From the NCBI RefSeq assembly GCF_001707825.1, contig NZ_LYBM01000005.1, positions 93,431 through 157,430 of the forward strand: a stretch of 64,000 nucleotides of DNA, read 5' to 3'. The DNA is from Veronia pacifica (GTDB taxonomy: Bacteria; Pseudomonadota; Gammaproteobacteria; Enterobacterales; Vibrionaceae). The translations under genes were made by a program, and so were the position numbers. The notes under the pieces are model-generated. The model did not search any database and was not told the DNA's origin. It was given only the letters and a program-made list of their open reading frames with translations. Below, piece by piece: positions 17,866 through 25,961 of the stretch (positions are counted from its first letter, which is position 1; each line of letters starts with the position of its first letter).

Positions 17866-18648
17866 TTAATGGGTTAAATAATAAATTTCTGATGCCGCGC
17901 CGTTGTCGTTGAGAAATTTACCAATAGTAGAAAACGTCGCAGTCTCGGGGTGGGACGGATGATCAGAGATTGACACTGAGCGAGCAAAGACTGACCCTAG
18001 CGCGAGCTTCATTCGACTTATATGTATCCTTTGTGGGGTGAAGTAAGCTTTCTGATACGTTTTTATTCTGCTCAAATTATCAGTTTGATAGATGGCTGCG
18101 GTAACTACGTCGAGCGTATGCTCAGTACAATTTTGGTATGTCAGTGTAAAAGGGTTAGCGATGATTGAGTAATCTGAATTGTGCAGGTCCCGATACGTTG
18201 CCGAGCTGATCACCGCAAGTAATCGCTGCTGCAACGCTTTACTTGGAATAATGACACCTGCTTTAAGCTCGTAAGCACCGGAGAAAAAATCGACAGGAAA
18301 GTCCCTGACCAGCTCGCTTTTGTGTTCTTTACCGGCTACCTGATAAAGGTTATACAGTGTATACCCTGGATACACCTTTCCATCCTTACCTGTGATTTTC
18401 GAGTACACGGCTAATGCTGTATGCGTAAAGCTGATGCCTTTGGGTAATCCGCTGCGTTCCTCACCGATACGAGCAATGATGGCAACATGAGCTCTTTTTG
18501 TTGCTAATGATTTTTCGACCTTTTTGGCGAAAGATACAATATCCTCTGGTTTGTGTCTCGGTGGTCCATTTGGCTGACTACCTGCAAAAGCAAAGGGTAT
18601 AACATGTAATAAAAGCAGTGAAACGACTAACTTGTACAACAAATTCAT
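17866..18648 (-). CDS. DUF2145 family exported protein
   Basis: 260 residues. A signal peptide covers about residues 1-22 (LLLLHVIPFAFA-G). The body matches DUF2145: VSFAKKVEKSLATKRAHVAIIARIG, GISFTHTALAVYSKI, YTLYNLYQ and a Cys/His segment YQNCTEHTLDVVTAAIYQ. The Cys-x-x-His-Thr and the earlier FTHTALAVY suggest a papain-like or NlpC/P60-like hydrolase fold, which is inference; the family has no proven activity. It lies 26 bases downstream of a small exported protein on the same strand, and the pair is likely one operon. Confidence 0.75.
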   Translation of the reverse strand: MNLLYKLVVSLLLLHVIPFAFAGSQPNGPPRHKPEDIVSFAKKVEKSLATKRAHVAIIARIGEERSGLPKGISFTHTALAVYSKITGKDGKVYPGYTLYNLYQVAGKEHKSELVRDFPVDFFSGAYELKAGVIIPSKALQQRLLAVISSATYRDLHNSDYSIIANPFTLTYQNCTEHTLDVVTAAIYQTDNLSRIKTYQKAYFTPQRIHISRMKLALGSVFARSVSISDHPSHPETATFSTIGKFLNDNGAASEIYYLTH

Positions 18649-18674
18649 CTTATTGCCTCCATGTCAGTTCGGTA

Positions 18675-19019
18675 TTAATTGTTGCTGAGTGCCTCGGCTG
18701 GGGAGGGAAGGGCAGTAAACGTTTCCTCACAAACGGGGAGAGGCTCAGACATTGATAAATCGGCTGCATTTAACATCGATCCTGCAACCATACTACTTGC
18801 AAGACCTGCACTCCCGACGATGAGGAATGGAATCGCGGCAGTCGCTACTACTGCTTGACCAGAAGCAACAAGACTGTGACCGGCGCTTGCTGTGCTCGCC
18901 GACGCAGCATTACCGCTTTCACGTATTGCTTGTTTACTGTGGTTTGTTGAAGCTTGAACCTGACATATCGAAGCACATGCCAATATTGCAGTTATCTTTA
19001 TCCATTGTGTAAGTTGCAT
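18675..19019 (-). CDS. Small exported Ala/Ser-rich protein, partner of DUF2145
   Basis: 114 residues from ATG 19019, which has GAGAGGA upstream; the frame is open to 19055. A signal peptide ends around CQVQA-S. The mature part contains NHSKQAIRESGNAASASTASAGHSLVASGQAV, followed by a hydrophobic Gly/Ala stretch (AIPFLIVGSAGLASSMVAG) that could insert in a membrane, and a short acidic tail. It is the first gene of a pair with the DUF2145 gene. Family not named with confidence. Confidence 0.68.
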   Translation of the reverse strand: MQLTQWIKITAILACASICQVQASTNHSKQAIRESGNAASASTASAGHSLVASGQAVVATAAIPFLIVGSAGLASSMVAGSMLNAADLSMSEPLPVCEETFTALPSPAEALSNN

Positions 19020-19094
19020 TTTATATTCCTCTCTCAAGATTCCACATAAAAACACCGTTCGATAAAAACTTACTCATTACGGAGCAATAAAACA

Positions 19095-19286
19095 ATGTTC
19101 AAAATTGAGAAGTATGGAATTTATCGCAAAGAGATGAAAGAAGGTTCAGTGAGACACGGCAAAACATTGTGTTTAGCTATCTTCGATAATGGTGAACGGC
19201 TTTTTGCCTCTGTTTTTGTGCGCAAATTATTTGAATGTAAAGAGCTAACAACGTTTAGCACACAGGATTTAGGAGAGAGTAAATGA
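19095..19286 (+). CDS. Small hypothetical protein
   Basis: 63 residues. ATG 19095 has GGAG about ten bases upstream. The sequence (YGIYRKEMKEGSVRHGKTLCLAIFDNGERLFASVFVRKLFECKEL) has normal composition and two Cys but no family I know. It lies in the gap between the DUF2145 pair and a diguanylate cyclase, almost touching the latter's stop. It may be real, on codon use and ribosome site only. Confidence 0.42.
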   Translation: MFKIEKYGIYRKEMKEGSVRHGKTLCLAIFDNGERLFASVFVRKLFECKELTTFSTQDLGESK

Positions 19287-19288
19287 CA

Positions 19289-20497
19289 TTATGATGAGTA
19301 TTCCAACCAGGGCCTTTTGGCTTCATCGGTAGATACTGGAAGTGATTCCGAATAAATCCGGACTTGGTCACGGCCAGATGATTTTGCCTCTAACAATGAA
19401 GTATCTGCTTTTTCAAGCAGACAGGAGAAATCATCATGACTCATTGCAGTGTGTAATCCAATGGAGACAGTCACTTTTAGTCTATCGACACCCTCACCAA
19501 TATCGACCTCCATGTCCCGCACTGCATCAACAATGCGCTGGGCAATTTGCTCTGTTGTTTCTGCACTGCAATCTGGTAAGAAGAGAATGAATTCTTCTCC
19601 GCCAAAGCGGCCGAAAATGTCTTTTTTTCGGATTCGGTTTTGTACAGTGTTGGCAAAAGCCTCCAGTACCCTGTCTCCCGCGAAGTGGCCATGTACATCA
19701 TTTACACGCTTGAACCTGTCCAAATCTATCAGCATTGCAGAGAAGGGCTTATTCGCACGTTTGTTTTTACGGTATTTCTGTTCGGCCTGAGTCATCAGCA
19801 TTCGTCTGTTATAAACACCTGTAAGAGGGTCTAAAGTGGCATGACGATAAAGTTTCATGATCATATGAAGTTGCGACAGTTGAGACCATGCAACCATGAG
19901 TGCTGTGATTGCTTCGATAAGATAGAGTACTTTTTTAACGTTATCTAACTCATGCCCGCCGAGATATGCGACGTTATATTGAGTCAGCAAGGTTATCCCA
20001 AGCAAAGCCAATGACTCGGAGGCAGTGAGAGGGAAAATTGCCAGCACAACAATATGTATCAGTGGCAACATGGCATAACTGAACGAGTAGTGTGTGTGGT
20101 CGAACGGAAAATCCAGTACAAAACTGGTACTGAGATAGAATAGGTTTGCAGCAATGACCATCAACGCCAAAGCATATTTAATTTTTGTCAGACTATTGGT
20201 TTTGTTCACCTGCTTAGCAATAGCAAGAAGGCTCACCGCAAAACATCCACGAAGGACTGACAATTGAAAGATGGCCTCCTCAGAGACACCCATATTTGAG
20301 GAAAGCTGATAAAAATCAATGGCTATCCATAACAAGTTAGCCGCTGCCCACAGTACACATAACGCTTGAAATCGCCCTTTTAGATAGGCTTGACGAGTCG
20401 TATTAAACGACTGAGCATGGTTTTTGTGCGACCACAATTCATACAGAGACAACTTCCAGTGTACTAATCTCGGCTTGGAGCCTCGGGCTATTGTCAT
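19289..20497 (-). CDS. Membrane-bound diguanylate cyclase (GGDEF)
   Basis: 402 residues. The N-terminal 215 residues contain about six membrane segments (ALCVLWAAANLLWIAIDFY, YALALMVIAANLFYLST, MLPLIHIVVLAIFPL and others). The C-terminal GGDEF domain has DPLTGVYNRRML, IDLDRFKRVNDVHGHFAGD, the active-site loop GGEEF and the product-inhibition site R-K-K-D five residues before the RFGGEEF block. All catalytic elements for making cyclic di-GMP are present, so it should be active and feedback-inhibited. The membrane domain is an uncharacterised sensor. Start ATG 20497 has AGG upstream. Confidence 0.9.
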   Translation of the reverse strand: MTIARGSKPRLVHWKLSLYELWSHKNHAQSFNTTRQAYLKGRFQALCVLWAAANLLWIAIDFYQLSSNMGVSEEAIFQLSVLRGCFAVSLLAIAKQVNKTNSLTKIKYALALMVIAANLFYLSTSFVLDFPFDHTHYSFSYAMLPLIHIVVLAIFPLTASESLALLGITLLTQYNVAYLGGHELDNVKKVLYLIEAITALMVAWSQLSQLHMIMKLYRHATLDPLTGVYNRRMLMTQAEQKYRKNKRANKPFSAMLIDLDRFKRVNDVHGHFAGDRVLEAFANTVQNRIRKKDIFGRFGGEEFILFLPDCSAETTEQIAQRIVDAVRDMEVDIGEGVDRLKVTVSIGLHTAMSHDDFSCLLEKADTSLLEAKSSGRDQVRIYSESLPVSTDEAKRPWLEYSS

Positions 20498-20708
20498 TTA
20501 GATTGCCTGCAGTAAGGTGAGTTAACTTATTATTTTTATTGGCTTATGCTACTGCATGAATTATGAGCAATATACATTTATTACACTGTTTACCTCATAC
20601 TCATTCATTACTGTGAACTTATGCATGCCTTTTAATTTACTCACATATTTTGCGTGAAGTCTCCGACACCGTATAATTGTGCAATATTTTTTATTTTGAG
20701 CGAGTGGC

Positions 20709-21374
20709 ATGTTTTTTAGTCTTGGTCTGGCCATTGCAGCCGGTGTGATTGGTGCCCAATGGGTGTTAACTTTGGTGCTTTTGCGTGGTGATATCTGTCC
20801 CGGTCAGCGTGGCCGAATCCACGGTGTGTTTTGGTACCTTGTAGGTGGTTGGCTACTCGTGATACCCGCTTTACCTTGGGCTGTTTTGCCCTTCTTGGTG
20901 TTAGGGATCTTTGCTTTTCGGGCAAAAACAGGTAAAACGCGTCAGGTCGGTCCTATTCCGCTGCTTCATTTAGCCAATGGCCTTGGTCTTCTCACTCTCT
21001 TCATGTTTTTAATTCAAGGCCAATGGCTACAAAATATATTGATTCTTCTTCAGTTGCCGATACTTGGCGCCGCTTTCTCTCATTGTCTTTTGGTAAAAGC
21101 GCGCTCGCGACTGCAAGCATTTCACCGTATCTTGCCTGTCGTTGGGATTTGTGTGGCGATGCTCATGGCGGTAGCTGGAGCGCTAGTTGGATATGTGTCG
21201 GGTGCTGGAGAAGCCGAGATGTTACCCATCCTGGCTAGTCTTGCACTGCTACTCACAGGGGTCACTTTTTGGATTGTCCACCTTTTCCGTCAGGATGCAC
21301 CGAAGCTGGTTATGCTTGTGCCGGCACTCAGTGCTGTGACGGGTTCTTCTTTCCTGCTTAATTCTCTTATCTAG
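20709..21374 (+). CDS. Integral membrane protein of unknown function
   Basis: 221 residues with about seven hydrophobic segments (MFFSLGLAIAAGVIGAQWVL, WYLVGGWLLVIPALPWAVLP, GLGLLTLFMFLIQG, ICVAMLMAVAGALVGYVSG, ILASLALLLTGVTFWIVHLF, among others). Charged loops are short and no known motif is visible. It could be a small transporter or channel, but this is a guess. A perfect hairpin follows the gene. Confidence 0.65.
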   Translation: MFFSLGLAIAAGVIGAQWVLTLVLLRGDICPGQRGRIHGVFWYLVGGWLLVIPALPWAVLPFLVLGIFAFRAKTGKTRQVGPIPLLHLANGLGLLTLFMFLIQGQWLQNILILLQLPILGAAFSHCLLVKARSRLQAFHRILPVVGICVAMLMAVAGALVGYVSGAGEAEMLPILASLALLLTGVTFWIVHLFRQDAPKLVMLVPALSAVTGSSFLLNSLI

Positions 21375-21390
21375 TCCCCTGCGTCATTTC

Positions 21391-21420
21391 TGATAAGGCA
21401 CAGTAGAGAGTGCCTTATCA
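21391..21420 (+). terminator. Hairpin downstream of membrane protein gene
   Basis: TGATAAGGCAC and GTGCCTTATCA form a perfect 11-bp stem with an 8-base loop. Outer CTAGT and ACTAG can extend it. There is no T-run, so it may be a processing or weak termination site. Confidence 0.5.
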
Positions 21421-21537
21421 ACTAGACATTTCATCACAGCTATCTGACACTCAATATGACGGACAAAGTTAAAGTCCGGTTCCGATAACACGTCGATTTA
21501 TACTCAATAGTGAGTGACAGTGGAAAGGAGTGACGAG

Positions 21538-21732
21538 ATGGAAATTCACAATGCCATCAATCTAGATAGCGCAATCCTGTATGGGATTATTAATGAGAAG
21601 CTGCGGCTTGAGTGTGACAGTTTGGAAGATCTCATGTCGACGATGGATTTAGATCAGAGCCAGCTTCAGGTCCGGCTCGATGAAATGGGCTGCTATTACG
21701 ACCCTGTTGTCAATCAGCTCAGGCAAAAATAG
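21538..21732 (+). CDS. DUF4250-like small protein
   Basis: 64 residues from ATG 21538, chosen by AAAGGAG seven bases upstream rather than the GTG at 21514. The sequence LDSAILYGIINEKLRLECDSLEDL followed by LDQSQLQVRLDEMGCYYDPVVNQLR fits the DUF4250 family pattern of a short helical protein ending in Y-x-P-x-x-N-Q-x-R. Function is unknown. It converges on metR with a 26-base gap. Confidence 0.72.
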   Translation: MEIHNAINLDSAILYGIINEKLRLECDSLEDLMSTMDLDQSQLQVRLDEMGCYYDPVVNQLRQK

Positions 21733-21758
21733 AAATGCAGGGTCGAAGCGTCACTTGG

Positions 21759-22670
21759 TTACACTTTCCTTATCCCTTCGAGATAGCGCTGACATTGCTG
21801 GCGGGCAGTGGCGAAAAAGGCTTGTAAGTAAGGACGGTTTTTGTCACTTGCCCGAACCGCAGCATAAAGACGTCGCCAAAGTCCGTTCTCTAACGGCTTG
21901 TCTACGACCAGCCCTTGACGTGAAAATTCACTGACTGCCCAGTTTGGCAGTGCTGCAATACCAAGCCCTGCCGACACCATTTGAATCAGCATCAGCGTAT
22001 TATCCGCTTTTTTGTATTTTTCCGGTTCGACATTTGCTGGTGAAAGAAAGTGGTTGAAAACATCCAGCCGCTGTTTTTGCACAGGGTAAGTCAACAAAGT
22101 TTGATCAGCGAAATCTCCCGGTGAGATATGAGCTTTTTCGGCCAAAGGGTGACCGGGTCCGGTAACAAGGCGAACCTCAAAATCGAATAATGCCTCATAA
22201 TGCACGTCGCTTCTCGGCGAGATGTCTGATGTTATGACCAAATCAAGGTCACCGCTCGCTAGAGAGGGTAAAGGCTCAAAGCCCATGCCTGATGAGAAAT
22301 CGAGGGCAACATGGGGCCAGGTTACCTGATAATCTTTGAGTGCTGGCATCAGCCATTGAAAACATGAATGGCACTCTATAGCCATGTGCAATCGGCCCTG
22401 AGTGTCTTCCTTGAGGTTTGCTAATTCAGCTTCTGTTTTCGCAAAGCGGGGCAAAACGTCATCTGCCAGTCTTAAAAGGATGTCACCCTCCGCGGTAAAT
22501 TTAACAGGCCGCGTTTTTCGCAAGAAGAGTTTGCAGCCAAGCCGCTTTTCAATGTCCTTGAGTTGGTGAGAAAGTGCAGATTGTGTCAGGCAAAGCTGCG
22601 TCGCAGTGGCTGTTAATGATCCCGTATCCCTCAACACAGAAAGTGTTTTCAAATGCTTTAACTCTATCAT
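21759..22670 (-). CDS. metR: LysR-family methionine biosynthesis regulator MetR
   Basis: 303 residues, closely similar over its whole length to E. coli MetR: IELKHLKTLSVLRDTGSL, QSALSHQLKDIEKRLG (helix-turn-helix), IECHSCFQWLMPAL, DLVITSDI, YPVQKQRLDVFNHFL and GIAALPNWAV. MetR uses homocysteine as co-activator and controls metE, metH and related genes. A perfect MetR box lies just upstream of the start codon (22673-22685), indicating autoregulation. Unlike the enteric arrangement, metE is not next door; the divergent neighbour is a GGDEF protein 340 bases away. Confidence 0.93.
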   Translation of the reverse strand: MIELKHLKTLSVLRDTGSLTATATQLCLTQSALSHQLKDIEKRLGCKLFLRKTRPVKFTAEGDILLRLADDVLPRFAKTEAELANLKEDTQGRLHMAIECHSCFQWLMPALKDYQVTWPHVALDFSSGMGFEPLPSLASGDLDLVITSDISPRSDVHYEALFDFEVRLVTGPGHPLAEKAHISPGDFADQTLLTYPVQKQRLDVFNHFLSPANVEPEKYKKADNTLMLIQMVSAGLGIAALPNWAVSEFSRQGLVVDKPLENGLWRRLYAAVRASDKNRPYLQAFFATARQQCQRYLEGIRKV

Positions 22671-22672
22671 TA

Positions 22673-22685
22673 TGAATATTCTTCA
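22673..22685. promoter_or_regulatory. MetR binding box
   Basis: TGAATATTCTTCA matches the MetR consensus TGAA-N5-TTCA exactly, with a T at the centre. It ends two bases before the metR start codon, so bound MetR would block its own expression. Confidence 0.75.
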
Positions 22686-23010
22686 CATTTTCCATGAGTA
22701 ACTTGACGATAATTTCTGTACTGTAAAACATCAATATGGCCATGTAAACATCTGGATGGCTAAATTAAACATTTTATAGAAAGAAGCTCAAGTTGAATAA
22801 CCTGATGTGAGGTGTGTGGGGGCTGATATTTGTCCGCAAAGATCAGAGAAGTGTGTAGGTATTATCTGGTGCTATATCTGGTGATTATTTAGGTATATAT
22901 TGAACCGTGAAATAATCATTTATTGTATTTCATCGCTACTGTGAGTTTGGTGGCAAGATCCGTATTTATGTTCAACACTTAGTAAACATTTATTTAGGGA
23001 TCAGGACTGA
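22686..23010. other. Intergenic region between metR and GGDEF gene
   Basis: About 325 bases. It should hold divergent promoters. No ORF, RNA or further MetR box was found by eye. Confidence 0.4.
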
Positions 23011-24525
23011 ATGGCTAAACGTGTAATGCTGACAACAATAGTAACAGTCTTGGTCGGGCTCTTTTTCTCGTTCCTTGCTGCTATGTCATTACACCATTCT
23101 GAAAGTCTCTCCATAAAAAATGAAGTGGCAAAAGATGTCGAAAATGCAGCTCTGTCACTAGAACGAGAGCTGAGTGCTAATATCGAATTACTGCAAATTA
23201 TGAGGCGACAGTTTGAGCGTTCGCAAACCGTGTCTCAGCCCCTTTTTGAACAAATCGCAAAAGACACCTTATCCCGCCATCCAGAATATCTATTCATCGA
23301 CTGGGTTTACCCCAAACCGAACCGCGCAGCTAATGAAGATAGTGAATCCGTCAAAAGAGAGCTGAGCGTTCGTTATGCTCTACCGAAACTGAAGGCGGAA
23401 GCCTTCAGAGGAGAATCTGTCGACCAACAGGACAACTTATTTGGCATCCTCAAGCTGAGCGCACTCAAAGCTGTTCCTATGGCGTTATCGTCTATGCCAA
23501 TCCAGCAGGAGTTCCGCGACACCAGAGGCTTATTTGTCACTATGCCGGTTTATCGTGGAGTGGCAGAAACAGACAATGAACGTTGGCAGTTACTTGAGGG
23601 AATCATATCAGCAAACATGCTGATTGATGACGTGTTTAAGATTGCTATCAGTAATACTGTCGGTCAGGCAATTAACCTTGAGCTTCTTGAGCTGGGGCCT
23701 GATAAGTCATGGACTGTCATTCATCAAAATCTGGCGGCGCTTTACGAGCAGGGTGTACAAGATATGAGCTTTAGCTCATCACCCATAAAGTTTGCGGGGC
23801 TCGAGTGGAAAATAAAAGGCACCCCGACGAAAGGCTACATTAGCGACAGAAGAAGCTTGTATCCACAAATCATCTTTATCGTTGGCATGGTCATTTTTAT
23901 CATGCTTTCATACATTCTTTATATTCTTCAGTTCCGGGCAATGAGTATTCAAAGGCATGTCGATCAGAAAACACGTGCATTGCGTGAAGCGAACCTGAAG
24001 TTAGAGCAGATATCCCGTTCAGACAGTCTTACAGGTCACTACAACCGCAGATACTTTGATGAATGTCTTACTAGTGAGGTAGGGCGCTCTCAACGCGACA
24101 GTATCCCAATCAGTATGATGGTGATTGAGATTGACCATTTATCTGATTATAACGAGACGTGTGGTCGCATTGCAGGAGACAAAGCTATCCGCCTAATCTC
24201 TCATGAAATGAAAGAAGTTCTGTGCCGTCCCAGTGACCTGTTTGCCCGATACGGCGGTCAGCAGTTCGCTGTCTTGTTGCCGAATACTAATGACGGTGAG
24301 CCTGTTGCAGGGCGGATTGCAAAAACGGTAAAAGCGCTTGGCTTTTATTTTGATAATGAGAAAGGAAATCTCGGCCTGAGTATCAGCATTGGCGGAGTGA
24401 CCGTAATAGATCCAAAAGAGCTGTCAGCTTCCAAATTGTCGGCCTACGCCGAAATTGCACTCAACAAAGCGATTGCTGGTGGGCGAGATCGTGTCCACTG
24501 GATTAACGAACCTGAGAGAAACTAG
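23011..24525 (+). CDS. CHASE-type sensor with degenerate GGDEF domain
   Basis: 504 residues. Membrane segment near residues 5-25; extracytoplasmic region to about residue 290 resembling a CHASE domain (FIDWVYPKPN, RGLFVTMPVYRG); second membrane segment (IIFIVGMVIFIMLSYILYIL). A short coiled linker (QKTRALREANLKLEQISR) leads to the GGDEF domain with DSLTGHYNRRYFDE. The signature loop reads GGQQF instead of GGDEF/GGEEF, so the metal/catalytic acidic residues are replaced by Gln. The R-P-S-D inhibitory site is kept. It is therefore probably a cyclic di-GMP-binding or signalling protein rather than a synthase. Start ATG 23011 follows AGGGATCAGGA. Confidence 0.85.
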   Translation: MAKRVMLTTIVTVLVGLFFSFLAAMSLHHSESLSIKNEVAKDVENAALSLERELSANIELLQIMRRQFERSQTVSQPLFEQIAKDTLSRHPEYLFIDWVYPKPNRAANEDSESVKRELSVRYALPKLKAEAFRGESVDQQDNLFGILKLSALKAVPMALSSMPIQQEFRDTRGLFVTMPVYRGVAETDNERWQLLEGIISANMLIDDVFKIAISNTVGQAINLELLELGPDKSWTVIHQNLAALYEQGVQDMSFSSSPIKFAGLEWKIKGTPTKGYISDRRSLYPQIIFIVGMVIFIMLSYILYILQFRAMSIQRHVDQKTRALREANLKLEQISRSDSLTGHYNRRYFDECLTSEVGRSQRDSIPISMMVIEIDHLSDYNETCGRIAGDKAIRLISHEMKEVLCRPSDLFARYGGQQFAVLLPNTNDGEPVAGRIAKTVKALGFYFDNEKGNLGLSISIGGVTVIDPKELSASKLSAYAEIALNKAIAGGRDRVHWINEPERN

Positions 24526-24608
24526 CCTTTTCGGCGAATGAATACCAAAAAGGCTAACGTTCTACGTTCCTATTCTGTTGATATCTACCATGGGTATTGT
24601 TCTACCCT

Positions 24609-25082
24609 TCAATACACCCAATCTTGAAGGCGGAATTCCAATGACGCCTTACCGTTTAAGTAGATATGATTTTTTGTCAGCGTCACGCGACTCCACTCAG
24701 ACAAGGTGTCAGTCACTATATTCTCAATTTCCATTTCTTGCTCAGGACAAGCCATCATGGTTGACGCCATACTTTGGACACGGAACATGCCATCTTGGAG
24801 TTCAGCCTGTCCAAAATAGCGGTTGCAGCCTCCATTTCCGTTGGCGGTAAAAGCCTCTCCGATTTCCAACGTAGGTGCACTAAAACCTTCAGAGCTGTTT
24901 ACAGGCTCACCGTTTATTTTGGTCAGAACCCAATGATGATGTTGTAGGTTGGTTTTTGAGACATCCATCATGTCTTCTTTTGTTGCAGTAGACGCCGTTT
25001 TCTCCGAATGATTCATAGGTTTTGTATTTGTGCAGGCAGTGAGGAGAAGTGCAAGAGCTGAGGCAAATACAGTTTTTTTCAT
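24609..25082 (-). CDS. META-domain (HslJ-like) lipoprotein
   Basis: 157 residues. Signal peptide with lipobox L-T-A-C (MKKTVFASALALLLTACTNT). After a 30-residue linker comes a META domain: WVLTKINGEPV, LEIGEAFTANGNGGCNRYFGQAEL and MASTMMACPEQEMEIENI. This matches heat-inducible HslJ of E. coli, which is linked to novobiocin resistance. Two Cys in the domain could pair. Monocistronic, ATG 25082. Confidence 0.85.
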   Translation of the reverse strand: MKKTVFASALALLLTACTNTKPMNHSEKTASTATKEDMMDVSKTNLQHHHWVLTKINGEPVNSSEGFSAPTLEIGEAFTANGNGGCNRYFGQAELQDGMFRVQSMASTMMACPEQEMEIENIVTDTLSEWSRVTLTKNHIYLNGKASLEFRLQDWVY

Positions 25083-25262
25083 TTCTTACTCCAGAGTGTT
25101 TCGAAGACGATCACGCAGTGCGGTATTGAGACCATTTATGCTGCGGATGAAGGTACAAATGTGGTAGTTGAGGTTCCACCCGTTAGTCGCAAAAATATTA
25201 CCACTAACGTCAGTCCTGACGCGTCTTAAATTTCACTCTGAAACAAACATTACACTTTTTAG

Positions 25263-25646
25263 CTAGCTGAAATTGAGGTCTTGTCTGGTCAAAAATAAAT
25301 GCTTGCGGAAATGCCAACACCAGTCTGGGGTCCACATTTCGTCCACCAGCACGACGATTGCCTGATGGTGTAAAAGGGTAAGTAGGCGAAATAAGCTGTC
25401 GTAGCGTTTTGAATCACATATGACAACATTTTGAGTTGGCTGTATTTGTGATTTCGCCAAATTTAAAGAAGGTGATAAGAAGTCGGTTTGAAGCTTGTGC
25501 GTGTGACAGCTGTAAGTCACAAACTCGTGTTTGGTTTTATCCCCAATTAGTAACTTAATAGGTTGTCTTTTATTCCCGACATCACTAATAAGCTTTCCCC
25601 ATTCGGCGGCATCCTGCTTATCAAAGCTCTCAAGTACTTTTTCCAT
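25263..25646 (-). CDS. Hypothetical protein
   Basis: About 127 residues from ATG 25646 (or 132 from 25661). No signal peptide. The sequence has a Rossmann-like alternating pattern (PIKLLIGDKTKHEFVTYSC, NVVICDSKRYDSLFRLLTLLHHQAIVVLVDEMW) and a Trp-rich end (WTPDWCWHFRKHLFL). Family not recognised. No strong ribosome site is visible, so the start is uncertain. It lies alone between the META lipoprotein and an AT-rich gap. Confidence 0.5.
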   Translation of the reverse strand: MEKVLESFDKQDAAEWGKLISDVGNKRQPIKLLIGDKTKHEFVTYSCHTHKLQTDFLSPSLNLAKSQIQPTQNVVICDSKRYDSLFRLLTLLHHQAIVVLVDEMWTPDWCWHFRKHLFLTRQDLNFS

Positions 25647-25661
25647 GTAAAATGTATCCAA

Positions 25662-25961
25662 GTAAAGAACAGAACGGTATAAAAATAAAAATAGCTGTAT
25701 TTTTTTTAGTACACAGAGATTATCTTTATTATCTTTTAAAATATATGACCGGAATCAAAAATAAACTAAACGCAATGCTGTTTATTAATAACAAAAATAA
25801 AGTAAGTGATAACCTATGGCTAGTTTATATATCAGGATGTGTCTATTTTTCTAGTCATTTAGTATTTATAGTTAAAATATTTTATTTTTTATATAAAGTT
25901 TTATCCGAACAGTATCCCAAATAATAATGCTGAGTTTAGGCTTAATCTAAAATCAAAATAA
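25662..25961. other. AT-rich intergenic region
   Basis: About 300 bases, strongly AT-rich. A 90-codon plus-strand frame here is Lys/Phe/Tyr-rich low-complexity sequence and not convincing. Confidence 0.4.

Noticed and set aside
25652..25924. 90-codon plus-strand frame
   Set aside because: Low-complexity Lys/Phe/Tyr-rich translation of AT-rich DNA.
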